The notes under the pieces: generated by a model
Database searches by the model: none
Seen by the model: the letters and a program-made list of their open reading frames with translations, nothing else
What the model was told of the DNA's origin: nothing
Assembly: GCF_900188155.1 (NCBI RefSeq)
Contig: NZ_FZOG01000002.1
Span: 697,845-761,844 of the forward strand
Length of the DNA: 64,000 nucleotides
From: Pseudomonas segetis
GTDB lineage: Bacteria; Pseudomonadota; Gammaproteobacteria; Pseudomonadales; Pseudomonadaceae
Direction of reading: 5' to 3'
Translations under genes and position numbers: made by a program
Shown here: positions 28,642 through 37,842 of the stretch, piece by piece
How the letters are laid out: every line of letters begins with the position of its first letter
How positions within the stretch are numbered: position 1 is the first letter of the stretch

Positions 28642-29637
28642 ATGCAAGTGAAACACCTGCTGCTGATCGCCATTCTCGCCGTTACTGCCGCCTGCTCATC
28701 CAAGGAAACCGTGGATGACAACCTCAGCGAGTCTGAGCTGTACCAGCAGGCCCAAACGGATCTCGACAATAATAGCTACACCAGCGCGGTGACCAAGCTC
28801 AAGACGCTCGAGTCACGCTACCCTTTCGGCCGCTACGCCGAACAGGCACAGCTGGAGCTGATCTACGCCTACTACAAGAACGCCGAGCCAGAAGCCGCGC
28901 GCTCTGCCGCCGAGCGTTTTATCCGTCTGCACCCGCAGCACGCCAACGTTGACTATGCCTACTATATGAAAGGCTTAGCATCCTTTGACCAGGATCGTGG
29001 CCTGCTTGCACGCTTTCTCCCGCTCGACATGACCAAGCGGGATCCGGGTGCCGCACGCGACTCTTATAACGAGTTCGCCCAGCTGACCAGCCGCTACCCG
29101 AACAGCCGTTATTCGCCGGATGCCAAGCAACGCATGATTTACCTGCGCAACCTGCTGGCGGCCTACGAAATTCACGTAGCCCACTATTACATGAGCCGCC
29201 AGGCTTACGTCGCAGCCGCCAACCGTGGCCGCTATGTGGTGGAAAACTTCCAGGAAACCCCTTCTGTCGGTGACGGCCTGGCGGTGATGGTCGAGTCCTA
29301 CCAGCACCTGACGCTCAATGACCTGGCGCAAAGCAGCCTGGAAACCCTCAAGCTCAACTATCCGGACAACGCCAGCCTCGAAGACGGCGAATTCGTACCG
29401 CTGCGCCAGGATGACGATGACCGGACCTGGCTGAGTAAAGTCACCCTGGGCCTGATCGAAAACGACGCGCCACTGCCGCCAGGCGAGACACGCGCCAGCC
29501 AAGACGTCATCCGCCAGTACGAAGAAGCCGAAGACGAAATTCCGGATGAACTCAAGGATGTTGACCAGCAGCTCGATGAAGCCGAAGGCAAAGACCGCTC
29601 ATGGTTCAGCTACATGACATTCGGCCTGTTCGACTGA
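28642..29637 (+). CDS. bamD: Outer-membrane assembly lipoprotein BamD
   Basis: A 331-residue lipoprotein of the BAM complex that inserts beta-barrel proteins. The signal peptide ends in a lipobox (AVTAAC, Cys17), and the mature part begins CSSKE. TPR repeats follow ([37 protein letters not shown]). The C terminus has an acidic extension ending [10 protein letters not shown], as in Pseudomonas ComL. I chose the ATG giving [20 protein letters not shown]; an ATG 39 bases upstream would add residues before the signal peptide. Confidence 0.96.
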   Translation: MQVKHLLLIAILAVTAACSSKETVDDNLSESELYQQAQTDLDNNSYTSAVTKLKTLESRYPFGRYAEQAQLELIYAYYKNAEPEAARSAAERFIRLHPQHANVDYAYYMKGLASFDQDRGLLARFLPLDMTKRDPGAARDSYNEFAQLTSRYPNSRYSPDAKQRMIYLRNLLAAYEIHVAHYYMSRQAYVAAANRGRYVVENFQETPSVGDGLAVMVESYQHLTLNDLAQSSLETLKLNYPDNASLEDGEFVPLRQDDDDRTWLSKVTLGLIENDAPLPPGETRASQDVIRQYEEAEDEIPDELKDVDQQLDEAEGKDRSWFSYMTFGLFD

Positions 29638-29664
29638 ACATAGCCTGCACTCTTGCGTGACCGA

Positions 29665-29694
29665 AAAGGGGGCCATCACTGGCCTCCTTTTTTA
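29665..29694 (+). terminator. bamD terminator
   Basis: The stem AAAGGGGGCCA/TGGCCTCCTTT with a short loop is followed by TTTATT. It begins about 28 bases after the bamD stop. Confidence 0.85.
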
Positions 29695-29855
29695 TTGCCG
29701 GCAAAAGCCATGCGCGTGCGGATGCAGCCAGGCGTCACTCACAACCGGCAAAAACCATGACAATCGCCAAAGCAGATGCTCGTTGCGTGACATAACGACT
29801 GTGCCGCGCACGCGTGCTTGGTTAAACTGCCGCTATCAATCAAGAAGAGTCTGTT

Positions 29856-30095
29856 ATGGGCCTATTTCGTCTGTTACTTGTGCTGGCAATCGCCGCAACC
29901 CTTTACTGGCTATGGCGCCGCTATATTGGAGCCCGCAGCGCTACCAAGCCAGTAGCGCCTGCTAAGCCAGAACCCATGGTGCGCTGCGCTAATTGCGGCG
30001 TGCACCTGCCCCGCGAGCATGCAAAGCAAAATGGACCGCAATGGTTTTGCAGTACAGAGCACCTGAAGCAAGGCCCACAGCAAGGTGACCACTGA
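29856..30095 (+). CDS. Small membrane zinc-ribbon protein (PP0621 family)
   Basis: A 79-residue protein. The N-terminal membrane helix (LFRLLLVLAIAATLYWLW) is followed by a linker rich in Ala/Pro/Lys and a treble-clef like CANCGVHLPREHA ... WFCSTEH metal site. The family is conserved directly before pilS in Pseudomonas. It overlaps the GTG start of pilS by 11 bases, so the two are coupled. The function is unknown. Its placement suggests some role with PilS, but that is inference. Confidence 0.82.
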   Translation: MGLFRLLLVLAIAATLYWLWRRYIGARSATKPVAPAKPEPMVRCANCGVHLPREHAKQNGPQWFCSTEHLKQGPQQGDH

Positions 30096-31683
30096 CATTC
30101 TGGCCTTGGGAGGCACCCAGGGCATACGGATTCTCAAGCTGTATCACCTATACAGGCTGATCATTGGCCTGCTGCTTGTGCTACTGATATCAAGCGAAAT
30201 GGACGTCCAGTTGCTGGAAATGAGCCATGCAACACTGTTTCGCAGCATCAGTTGGTTCTACTTGATATTCAACGTGCTGGTCACGCTTGCAGTCCAGCAA
30301 CCAAAGCGCTCGATGCAGGTTGTCAGCCTGGCGATGGTCGACGTTATCCTGTTGTCTTGCCTGTTTTATGCAGCGGGCGGCACGCCCAGTGGCATAGGCA
30401 ACCTGCTGATCGTCGCGGTCGCCATCTCCAACATCCTGCTGCGCGGGCGCATCGGCATCTTTATAGCCGCCACCGCCGCCGTTGGCTTGATCTACCTGAC
30501 CTTCTACCTGAGCCTCAGTCGCCCCGCCGCTGCCAGCCAATATATCCAGGCTGGTGCCCTTGGCGCCCTTTGTTTCGCGGCGGCGCTGTTTGTCCAGGGC
30601 ATTACCCGGCGCCTGCATGACAGCGAACAACTGGCCAGCGAGCGTGCCGCGGACGTTGCCAGCCTGGAAACCCTCAACGCCCTGATTATTGAGCGCATGC
30701 GTACTGGCATTCTGGTACTGGACAACATGCACCGGGTCCTGCTGGCCAACCAGGGCGCCTTGACCCTGCTCGGCGCTGACGCCCTGGCCGGCAAGATACT
30801 TGACCCGCATACACCCGAGCTGGTGAAACGCCTGCAGCAATGGCGACAAAACCCGGCCATGCGCCCGGCCAGCCTGCAAGCGGTTGCGGACGGCCCCATA
30901 GTGCAACCCAGCTTTATTGCCCTGCAGCGCGGCCAGCAACGTCATATTCTGGTGTTCCTGGACGACGTCTCGCAGATCGCCCAGCAGGCCCAGCAGCTCA
31001 AGCTCGCATCGCTTGGCCGCCTGACAGCCGGCATTGCCCATGAAATTCGCAACCCGCTCGGTGCAATCAGCCATGCCGCGCAATTGCTCCAAGAGTCTGA
31101 AGAGCTCAGCCAGCCAGACCAGCGCCTGGCACAAATCATTCACGATCACACAAGACGCATGAACCTGGTGATCGAGAACGTTCTGCAACTTTCACGTCGG
31201 CGCCAGGCCGAACCACAGCTTCTCGACCTAAAGTACTGGCTGCACCGTTTTGCCAGCGAATTCCGCAGCAATATGCCCGCCAACCAAACCCTGCACCTAG
31301 ACACGCAAGTGGGCACGATCCAGACCCGTATGGATCCCAACCAGCTCACTCAAGTGCTGACCAACCTGGTCGAAAACGGCTTGCGCTACAGCTCGCAAAA
31401 AAACCCGCGAGGCCAGGTCTGGTTACAGCTGTTCCGCGAGCCTGAGCGCGATTTGCCCGTGCTGGAGATCTTCGATGATGGTCCGGGCGTCTCACCAGAA
31501 CAGAGCCAAAATATCTTTGAGCCCTTCTTCACCACTGAAGCCAAAGGCACCGGCTTGGGCCTGTATATTTCTCGTGAACTATGCGAGAGCAATCAGGCCC
31601 ACATTGACTATAAACCCCGCGAAGAGGGCGGTAGTTGCTTTCGCATCACCTTCGCCCACGCCAGCAAACTGAGCTTACAATGA
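30085..31683 (+). CDS. pilS: Sensor histidine kinase PilS
   Basis: A 532-residue membrane kinase that phosphorylates PilR. Six membrane helices lie within residues about 15-185, with no large periplasmic domain, as known for PilS, which senses PilA in the membrane. A PAS-like linker follows. The phosphorylated His is in GIAHEIRNPLGAISHAAQ, and the ATP-binding domain shows N box NLVENGLRYS, DDGPGV and GTGLGL. The start is a GTG at 30085, overlapping the upstream small gene. The stop overlaps pilR as ATGA. Confidence 0.97.
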   Translation: MTTDILALGGTQGIRILKLYHLYRLIIGLLLVLLISSEMDVQLLEMSHATLFRSISWFYLIFNVLVTLAVQQPKRSMQVVSLAMVDVILLSCLFYAAGGTPSGIGNLLIVAVAISNILLRGRIGIFIAATAAVGLIYLTFYLSLSRPAAASQYIQAGALGALCFAAALFVQGITRRLHDSEQLASERAADVASLETLNALIIERMRTGILVLDNMHRVLLANQGALTLLGADALAGKILDPHTPELVKRLQQWRQNPAMRPASLQAVADGPIVQPSFIALQRGQQRHILVFLDDVSQIAQQAQQLKLASLGRLTAGIAHEIRNPLGAISHAAQLLQESEELSQPDQRLAQIIHDHTRRMNLVIENVLQLSRRRQAEPQLLDLKYWLHRFASEFRSNMPANQTLHLDTQVGTIQTRMDPNQLTQVLTNLVENGLRYSSQKNPRGQVWLQLFREPERDLPVLEIFDDGPGVSPEQSQNIFEPFFTTEAKGTGLGLYISRELCESNQAHIDYKPREEGGSCFRITFAHASKLSLQ

Positions 31684-33017
31684 CCCGCCAGAGAGCCCTG
31701 ATCGTCGACGATGAGCCCGATATCCGCGAGCTTCTAGAAATAACCCTAGGCCGGATGAAACTCGACACACGCTGTGCACGCAATGTCAAAGAAGCACGCG
31801 AATGGCTGGCCAAAGAGCCCTTCGACCTATGCCTGACCGACATGCGCCTGCCTGACGGGACCGGCATGGACCTGGTGCAATACATCGCCCAGCGTCACCC
31901 GCAAATGCCCGTCGCCATGATTACCGCCTACGGCAGCCTCGATACTGCGATTAATGCACTGAAATCAGGCGCCTTCGACTTTCTCACCAAGCCGGTCGAC
32001 CTGGGGCGTCTGCGCGAACTGGTCACCACTGCCCTGCGCATTCAGGCTGCTGACGGCAAGGAAGTGCCTGTAGACAGTCGTCTGCTCGGTGATTCCCCAC
32101 CAATGCGCACGCTGCGCAAACAGATCCAAAAGCTTGCGCGAAGCCAGGCGCCGGTCTACATCAGCGGCGAGTCAGGCAGTGGTAAAGAGCTCGTGGCGCG
32201 ATTGATCCACGAACAAGGTCCGCGCGCAGAACAGCCTTTCGTTCCGGTCAACTGTGGCGCAATCCCGTCCGAGCTGATGGAAAGTGAGTTTTTCGGCCAC
32301 AAAAAGGGCAGCTTTACTGGCGCAGTGGAAGATAAACAAGGGCTGTTCCAGGCGGCTAATGGCGGCACCCTGTTTCTCGACGAGGTGGCCGACTTGCCAC
32401 TGGCCATGCAGGTCAAGCTGCTGCGGGCGATCCAGGAAAAAGCCGTGCGCACTGTCGGTGGCCAGCATGAAGTGGTGGTTGATGTGCGCATACTTTGCGC
32501 GACCCACAAGGATCTTGCTGCCGAAGTTGCCGCCGAGCGTTTTCGCCAAGACTTGTTCTACCGGCTAAACGTGATCGAACTCAGGGTCCCTGCCCTGCGT
32601 GAGCGGCGCGAAGATATTGCCGAACTCGCAGGCATCATGCTCAAGCGCCTGTCCAATGGTGATGGCGCCAACGCTGCAACGCTACAGCCAGATGCGCTGG
32701 AAAAGCTCAAGAGCTACCGTTTTCCCGGCAACGTTCGCGAGCTGGAAAACATGCTCGAACGCGCCTACACCCTCTGCGAAAACGACCAGATCACTGCGAG
32801 CGACCTGCGCCTTGCAGATACGAGTTCATCGTCCGAGCAAGGTGAAACCAGCCTGGCGCAAATCGATAATCTGGAAGACTACCTGGAAGATATCGAGCGC
32901 AAGCTTATCGTCCAGGCACTGGAGGAAACCCGCTGGAATCGCACGGCGGCGGCACAACGCCTCGGCTTGAGCTTTCGCTCGATGCGCTACAGGCTGAAGA
33001 AACTCGGAATTGACTGA
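31680..33017 (+). CDS. pilR: Sigma-54 dependent response regulator PilR
   Basis: A 445-residue NtrC-type activator. The receiver domain has phospho-acceptor Asp54 (LCLTDMRLPDGTG). The AAA+ domain has GESGSGKE and the sigma-54 contact loop GSFTGA, and a Fis-type HTH lies at the C terminus (RTAAAQRLGLSFRSMRYRLKK). It activates pilA with RpoN in P. aeruginosa, and a fitting sigma-54 promoter stands before pilA here. The ATG overlaps the pilS stop (ATGA). A tandem REP array follows. Confidence 0.98.
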   Translation: MTRQRALIVDDEPDIRELLEITLGRMKLDTRCARNVKEAREWLAKEPFDLCLTDMRLPDGTGMDLVQYIAQRHPQMPVAMITAYGSLDTAINALKSGAFDFLTKPVDLGRLRELVTTALRIQAADGKEVPVDSRLLGDSPPMRTLRKQIQKLARSQAPVYISGESGSGKELVARLIHEQGPRAEQPFVPVNCGAIPSELMESEFFGHKKGSFTGAVEDKQGLFQAANGGTLFLDEVADLPLAMQVKLLRAIQEKAVRTVGGQHEVVVDVRILCATHKDLAAEVAAERFRQDLFYRLNVIELRVPALRERREDIAELAGIMLKRLSNGDGANAATLQPDALEKLKSYRFPGNVRELENMLERAYTLCENDQITASDLRLADTSSSSEQGETSLAQIDNLEDYLEDIERKLIVQALEETRWNRTAAAQRLGLSFRSMRYRLKKLGID

Positions 33018-33026
33018 CCACGCCCG

Positions 33027-33260
33027 GTGGACAAGCTTCACGCCCTCACACCCAAAGCGGCGACTTCATCCTGCAGGGCGGACAACGCTTTTCTGTCCGC
33101 CATTTGCCACGCGCAGCTTGGTTATTTGTCGATGACTGCCGAACAAGCTTCACGCCCTCCAACCCCAAGCGACGATTTCATCCTGTAGGGCGGACAACGC
33201 TTTTCTGTCCGCCATTTGCCACGCAGATTGTTTGCTTGGCGCTATCTGGCGAACAAGCTA
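33027..33260 (-). repeat. Imperfect tandem array of REP pairs after pilR
   Basis: A unit of about 112 bases contains a GGACAAGCTTCACGCCC half (33028, 33141) and a full palindrome, GTAGGGCGGACAACGC ... TCTGTCCGCC (33073-33101 and 33185-33213). It is present twice, with the first bases of a third copy (GAACAAGCT) at about 33251. The orientation is opposite to most copies in the window. It lies between convergent pilR and thiO. Confidence 0.85.
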
Positions 33261-33291
33261 CGTGGGGACGCATCCTGCTCGACCACGCGAG

Positions 33292-34377
33292 TCAAAGCCT
33301 GCCTTCTGGCGCATAAGGCGCCGGGTCGATGATAGGTGTGCGGCCTTGTATCAAATCAGCAAGCAACTGGCAGGATGCAGGCGCAAGGACCAGACCGTTG
33401 CGGTAATGGCCACAATTGAGCCACAGCCCGTCAAATCCAGGCAGCGGGCCAATAAACGGAATACCTTCAGGCGAACTCGGGCGCAAACCGGCCCAGTGGC
33501 CAACCACTTGCGCATCAGCCAACGCAGGCAAAAGCTCCTCGGCCGAGGCTTTCAGGCTTTGCAGCGCGACGTCGGTAGGCGTTTTATCAAAGCCTTCATA
33601 CTCCAGTGTGCTGCCGATCAGGATATGCCCATCACGGCGCGGGATCGCATAGCGTCCCTTGGCCAACACCATGCTCGGTAAAAAGTCATCAGCGCATTTG
33701 TACAGGATCATCTGCCCTTTGACCGGCTCCACCGGAAGCTCAATACCAAGTGGCCGGAGCAGCTCGGCACTCCACGCACCTGCTGCCAACACAACCTGAT
33801 CGGCCATGATCGCGCCCGAAACCGTTTGCACGCCAACCACTCGCTGGCCATCCCGGATAAAGCCGCTGACCGGACTGTGTTCCTTGATGCTGACATTGGG
33901 CAGTTGCAACAAGGCGGCACGCAACGCCTTGACCAACCTGGGATTGCGCACATTGGCCACACCCGGCATATGAATCGCCCGCTGATAGCCCATCCCTAAA
34001 GCCGGTACTTGTGCCTGGACATCAGTGATATCCACGGACCTGAGATTTTTTTGCGCAGCGCAGGCCCAAGCCAATGCCTCGGCTTCATCATCCAGATCCA
34101 ACCAATACAAACCTGTTGAATGCACCTCAGGATCAATGCCCGTGGTCTCAAGCAGTTGCGCCCCCAAACCTGGGTAAAAGTCCTGCGACCACTGCGCCAA
34201 GGCTGTTACCGCATCGCTGTATCGCCACGGGTAAAGCGGCGAGACGATGCCACCACCCGCCCAGGACGCCTCAGTACCAACGGCTGTCGAATCAAGCAAA
34301 ACCACATCGCAGTGTTTTGCCAGATTCAGCGCAGACAAAAGACCAATAACACCACCACCAACGACTACAGCGACCAC
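33292..34377 (-). CDS. thiO: Glycine oxidase ThiO
   Basis: A 361-residue FAD enzyme of the DAO family. It oxidises glycine to the imine used to build the thiazole of thiamine. The FAD motif VVGGGVIGLLSALNLA is at the very N terminus, with ASWAGGGIVSPLYPW after it and HYRNGLVLAPA near the end. I prefer a GTG start at 34377, which has GGGAG seven bases before it and puts the Rossmann motif at residue 4. The ORF can be extended 12 codons without support. It is convergent with pilR and divergent from fimT. Confidence 0.93.
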   Translation of the reverse strand: MVAVVVGGGVIGLLSALNLAKHCDVVLLDSTAVGTEASWAGGGIVSPLYPWRYSDAVTALAQWSQDFYPGLGAQLLETTGIDPEVHSTGLYWLDLDDEAEALAWACAAQKNLRSVDITDVQAQVPALGMGYQRAIHMPGVANVRNPRLVKALRAALLQLPNVSIKEHSPVSGFIRDGQRVVGVQTVSGAIMADQVVLAAGAWSAELLRPLGIELPVEPVKGQMILYKCADDFLPSMVLAKGRYAIPRRDGHILIGSTLEYEGFDKTPTDVALQSLKASAEELLPALADAQVVGHWAGLRPSSPEGIPFIGPLPGFDGLWLNCGHYRNGLVLAPASCQLLADLIQGRTPIIDPAPYAPEGRL

Positions 34378-34430
34378 ATCAGACTCCCAGAAGCATCTAC
34401 CGCAAGATTCCAAGGAAGGGAAATTGCAAT

Positions 34431-34949
34431 ATGCATATTAAACAACAGCAAGGACTAAGCTTGCTTGAACTGCTCATAACACTCGTCGTTTTAGCAATTA
34501 TTCTGAGTATCAGCCTTCCCGGGCTACAACGTATACAGCAGGCCAACGCCCTGTCCTCGTTCAGTGCCGAGCTAGTCAATTTTATACGCTTCACCCGCCA
34601 CCAGGCATTGGCCAGGGGCAAACGGATAACAATGTGCCCGCTCGATGAGTCACAAAATTGCACCAAGGTTTGGGCAAAACAAATAAGCGTATTCGAAGAC
34701 CTTGATGGCAATCGTAAACTAGACCCTAAGGACAGGCTGATGAAGGTGCTTGAGATCCCAGATCAGATTGATCTGAATTGGCGCGGAGTCGGCGCAGGTA
34801 AATCGCTGCATTTCAACGGTCGAGGAATCACATCAATCAGCAACGGCACATTTCGTCTCGGTGTGAAAAAAAACGAGCAAAGACGCCACGTTATCGTTAG
34901 CCGACTCGGCAAAGTAAAAATCAAAAAAGTGACGCAGCCGACAAAATAA
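34431..34949 (+). CDS. fimT: Minor pilin-like protein FimT
   Basis: A 172-residue prepilin with leader MHIKQQQG, followed by LSLLELLITLVVLAIILSIS with Glu5. The GspH/FimT-type C-terminal domain has two Cys (MCPLDESQNC). The tail is very basic (VKKNEQRRHVIVSRLGKVKI). FimT-type pilins of other bacteria bind DNA during natural uptake, and the basic tail fits that idea. The first gene of the minor pilin cluster, it is separated from fimU by 105 bases. Confidence 0.9.
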   Translation: MHIKQQQGLSLLELLITLVVLAIILSISLPGLQRIQQANALSSFSAELVNFIRFTRHQALARGKRITMCPLDESQNCTKVWAKQISVFEDLDGNRKLDPKDRLMKVLEIPDQIDLNWRGVGAGKSLHFNGRGITSISNGTFRLGVKKNEQRRHVIVSRLGKVKIKKVTQPTK

Positions 34950-35054
34950 TTCTGTGCGAAACCACTCATCCCTTTGCAACAGCCAGTCAGTAAACTGCTG
35001 ATTGTAGCTATGATTGCGACTGATTAAGTTGCAGGCTCGGCAAAGGGGATACTC

Positions 35055-35573
35055 ATGCAACGCGAACGCGGTTTCACCCTCATAGAACTTTTGGTCACGA
35101 TTGTAGTGCTTGCAATCGTAGTCGCTGTTGCGGCGCCAAACATGAGTACATTCATTGTCTCCCAGAGCGTGAGCAGCCAATCCAGTGAATTACTGAATGC
35201 CTTGGCATTCGCTCGTACCGAGGCAACCAAACTTAACGCCAATGTCTCCGTCATACCCGCGACGAACAGCTCATCCGGCTGGAGCAACGGTTGGTGTGTA
35301 GGTCCAACCGACATGGCCAACTGCACCAGTGACAACGTCATCCGCAACTTCCAGTCGGCCAGCAGCGGCGTACAGATTACCGCGCCTTATCTGCAGTCGG
35401 CCAATCGCTTGACGTTTCGCCGTGACGGCACACTGCTTTCTGGGGTGAGTGCACAGGCATTCAAAATAACCTCTCCGAAACTCGAGGCCACGGGTACAAA
35501 AGCACGCTGCATCTATATTGGCGCAATCGGCAAGGCCTCCTACAAAAAGGTAAATCGTGATGATGACTGCTGA
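35055..35573 (+). CDS. fimU: Minor pilin FimU
   Basis: A 172-residue prepilin with leader MQRERG, followed by FTLIELLVTIVVLAIVVAVA. It has a GspH-type fold, with Cys in GWCVGP and ANCTS and near the C terminus. FimU joins the PilVWX-PilY1 tip complex to the pilin shaft. It starts an operon with pilV, which overlaps its end. I could not find the AlgR-type box (CCGTTNGTC) reported before fimU in P. aeruginosa. Confidence 0.93.
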   Translation: MQRERGFTLIELLVTIVVLAIVVAVAAPNMSTFIVSQSVSSQSSELLNALAFARTEATKLNANVSVIPATNSSSGWSNGWCVGPTDMANCTSDNVIRNFQSASSGVQITAPYLQSANRLTFRRDGTLLSGVSAQAFKITSPKLEATGTKARCIYIGAIGKASYKKVNRDDDC

Positions 35574-36141
35574 GATGCGGCGCTTTCAGAACGGCACATC
35601 GCTGATTGAAGCCCTGGTTACGCTCCTGGTATTCACTGTCGGCCTGCTGGGCTTTGCCGCTCTGCAGCTCAGTGCTTTGCAGAGTTCAAGCGACAGTGGC
35701 TTTCGCACTCAAGCCACCTGGGTGGTGCAGGAGTTGGCTGAACGCATGCGCGCAAACCCCGATGCCGATGTTGCCGACTACACCGCAGCGGTCGACTGTG
35801 CAAGCTTACCCCCGCAGCGATGCAGCGACTATTTTGACCCACTGAGTGGCGCGAAAGTAAACGCCAGCAACTGTTCGGCCGCACAGATGGCCACATTTGA
35901 TCGCTGGGAAGCCCAGTGCAGCTACGGCGCAACCGCTGCCTATGGAGCTAATGCCACAGCCGCAGACGCGCGCTACACCAGTCGCGACTTTCTGGGACCA
36001 GCAGCGGCAGGTGTTGCGCCTTTAGACATTGGCGCGAATGGCAACGTATTTACCATTACCGCGAACTGGCAAAGCAAATCCACGAACACCAGCGGCGCAA
36101 CCCCAGAAAACATGTCCGGCACTGTGCAGGTTGAACGATGA
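35560..36141 (+). CDS. pilV: Minor pilin PilV
   Basis: A 193-residue prepilin whose leader ends RRFQNG, then TSLIEALVTLLVFTVGLLGF with Glu5. It is part of the tip-initiation complex. Several start codons are possible (GTG 35557, ATG 35560, ATG 35563, ATG 35575). I chose 35560, as AAAAGG stands nine bases before it. It overlaps fimU by 14 bases and pilW by 4 (ATGA), so translation is coupled. Confidence 0.92.
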   Translation: MMTAEMRRFQNGTSLIEALVTLLVFTVGLLGFAALQLSALQSSSDSGFRTQATWVVQELAERMRANPDADVADYTAAVDCASLPPQRCSDYFDPLSGAKVNASNCSAAQMATFDRWEAQCSYGATAAYGANATAADARYTSRDFLGPAAAGVAPLDIGANGNVFTITANWQSKSTNTSGATPENMSGTVQVER

Positions 36142-36938
36142 GAAACCCACTAAAATATGCAGCCAAGAACAGGCAGTCCGGCCTCAGCCTGGTTGAGTTG
36201 ATGATTGGCATGGCCTTGGGCCTTATCCTGCTGCTGGGCGTGATTCAAGTTTTTCTCTCGAGCCGCCAAACCCTTGCTGTCAATGACGCGATGTCAAAGC
36301 TTCAAGAGAATGGGCGCTTTGGCCTGGAGTTCATTTCGCAAAGCGCGCGCATTGCAGGCTATACCTCACCCGGCACGCCCCTGAGCAAACCCTTCCCCAT
36401 CGAACCTCGCAACTGCGCACTCAACAGTGGCGCCGCCTGTTCGGCAAATGGCGGGGGCAATGTCTCTGACACTGTCAGCTTTACCTTTGAACCCCCTTCT
36501 ATCGATGGTGCAAAGCGCGACTGCGCTGGCGTGGTTATACCGGATAACCAAATCATCATTAACACCTACTTCATTGCCGCGCCGGATGCCAATAATCCCT
36601 CGCCGGCGCTGGCCTGCCGATCCTTCAATCGCACGACAAATCAGCCAGTCAGCCCGACCTCGCGCCTGATTGACGGGGTTGAGAATATGCAGGTGCTATA
36701 CGGGATAGATGCAGGAGGCGACTCCACCAGCGTCAATCAATTCGTATCAGCGGATCGCGTAACTAACTGGGGCAAGGTCCTTTCGGTGCGTATTGCACTG
36801 CTGGCAACCTCCATAGACACAATCAGCCCTCGCCCACCTGTTCGTAACTTTTACCTGCTCGACGCACCACCGATTGCACCTGATGACGGCCTGGCACGAC
36901 AGATTTTCACTACCACCATCCAGCTGAAAAACATCTAG
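36138..36938 (+). CDS. pilW: Minor pilin PilW
   Basis: A 266-residue prepilin with a 15-residue leader MRNPLKYAAKNRQSG, then LSLVELMIGMALGLILLLGV. The large C-terminal domain is typical of PilW/GspJ-like tip pilins. The ATG overlaps the pilV stop, and it is followed by pilX after 10 bases. Confidence 0.93.
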   Translation: MRNPLKYAAKNRQSGLSLVELMIGMALGLILLLGVIQVFLSSRQTLAVNDAMSKLQENGRFGLEFISQSARIAGYTSPGTPLSKPFPIEPRNCALNSGAACSANGGGNVSDTVSFTFEPPSIDGAKRDCAGVVIPDNQIIINTYFIAAPDANNPSPALACRSFNRTTNQPVSPTSRLIDGVENMQVLYGIDAGGDSTSVNQFVSADRVTNWGKVLSVRIALLATSIDTISPRPPVRNFYLLDAPPIAPDDGLARQIFTTTIQLKNI

Positions 36939-36948
36939 AGATATCATT

Positions 36949-37476
36949 ATGAAAATCACTCAACACTCTCTAGAGCAGCAGCAAGGTGCAACCCTATTAG
37001 TAGCACTTATCTTTCTGGTTGTACTGACAGTTGCCGGTATAACCGCTGCACGCTTCGCCACCAACGAAGAACGAATGGCCAGCAGTAATCAGTTCCGCAA
37101 TACCGCCTTTCAGTTAGCGCAAACCGAAATAAGATCGCAGATGGCATTTTTCGGCAACCAAGCCAACCGGGGACAATTACAAACGGCAATCGACCTCACT
37201 AAAGCTAATGCGGCGGCTGAACCGAATGCGACATTAAGGCAACGCTTCCCGGATCTGAGAGTGTTCACTAATTTAACGGCATTAACCACCGCCCCAGGCC
37301 TCACCCAAGCTAATCAGTTGCGCAGCATGGGCAAACTCGACTGCGCAGCATACGGCGAGGGTTATTCTTTCGACGCCTACACCTGTCAGCAATATGAATT
37401 GAAAGCACGCTCAACAATAGCCGACAGCGCTTACTCTGATCAGACTCAGGGTTTTGTTTTCTTCAACCTTAAATAA
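36949..37476 (+). CDS. pilX: Minor pilin PilX
   Basis: A 175-residue prepilin with leader MKITQHSLEQQQG, then ATLLVALIFLVVLTVAGITA. As in the GspK/PilX class, Glu5 is replaced (Val), consistent with a place at the extreme tip where no neighbouring N terminus needs neutralising. Cys residues are near the C terminus. Next comes a small secreted-protein gene, then pilY1. Confidence 0.92.
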   Translation: MKITQHSLEQQQGATLLVALIFLVVLTVAGITAARFATNEERMASSNQFRNTAFQLAQTEIRSQMAFFGNQANRGQLQTAIDLTKANAAAEPNATLRQRFPDLRVFTNLTALTTAPGLTQANQLRSMGKLDCAAYGEGYSFDAYTCQQYELKARSTIADSAYSDQTQGFVFFNLK

Positions 37477-37490
37477 GGACAAGACCCTTA

Positions 37491-37832
37491 ATGAAAAAAT
37501 TAATTGCACTCATTGGCCTGATCCTTACAACTGCAGCATTAGCCACCAGCTCAAATGCTGATGATAAAGAGCCGCAATATATTGAAAGCGCCGTATTTAT
37601 TTTAAACATTAAAAACTCAGCACCAGGAAGTATTGACGGCACCGTACTAGCGACACCCTGCACTGGCTGTGCACCACTGACACTGAAGTTAGATAACAAC
37701 ACAGTAGTTTATTTAAACGGCAAGCCCGTGGAATACAATCAACTGGGCCTCAAAATTGACTGGCAAGGCTCTGTGTTTTACACACCGTCTCGCATTCCGG
37801 TTGCAACTGAACTTTTTTTGAATCAAAACTGA
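37491..37832 (+). CDS. Small exported protein between pilX and pilY1 (possible PilY2 counterpart)
   Basis: A 113-residue protein with a signal peptide (MKKLIALIGLILTTAALATS, likely cut after SSNA) and a short mature domain rich in beta strand. It has CTGC near residue 61-64. P. aeruginosa has a small pilY2 of about this size, but after pilY1; here the gene precedes pilY1 by 10 bases. I do not recognise the sequence as PilY2 with confidence. The operon position makes a pilus role likely. Confidence 0.75.
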   Translation: MKKLIALIGLILTTAALATSSNADDKEPQYIESAVFILNIKNSAPGSIDGTVLATPCTGCAPLTLKLDNNTVVYLNGKPVEYNQLGLKIDWQGSVFYTPSRIPVATELFLNQN

Positions 37833-37842
37833 GGACTCGTCC

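Noticed and set aside
33027..33260. A direct-repeat array that might be a CRISPR.
   Set aside because: The repeated unit is about 112 bases with an internal palindrome of the REP type found elsewhere, only about two copies, and no cas genes or unique spacers.
34950..35054. An AlgR-type box before fimU.
   Set aside because: No CCGTTNGTC-like sequence could be found in the 105-base gap on either strand.
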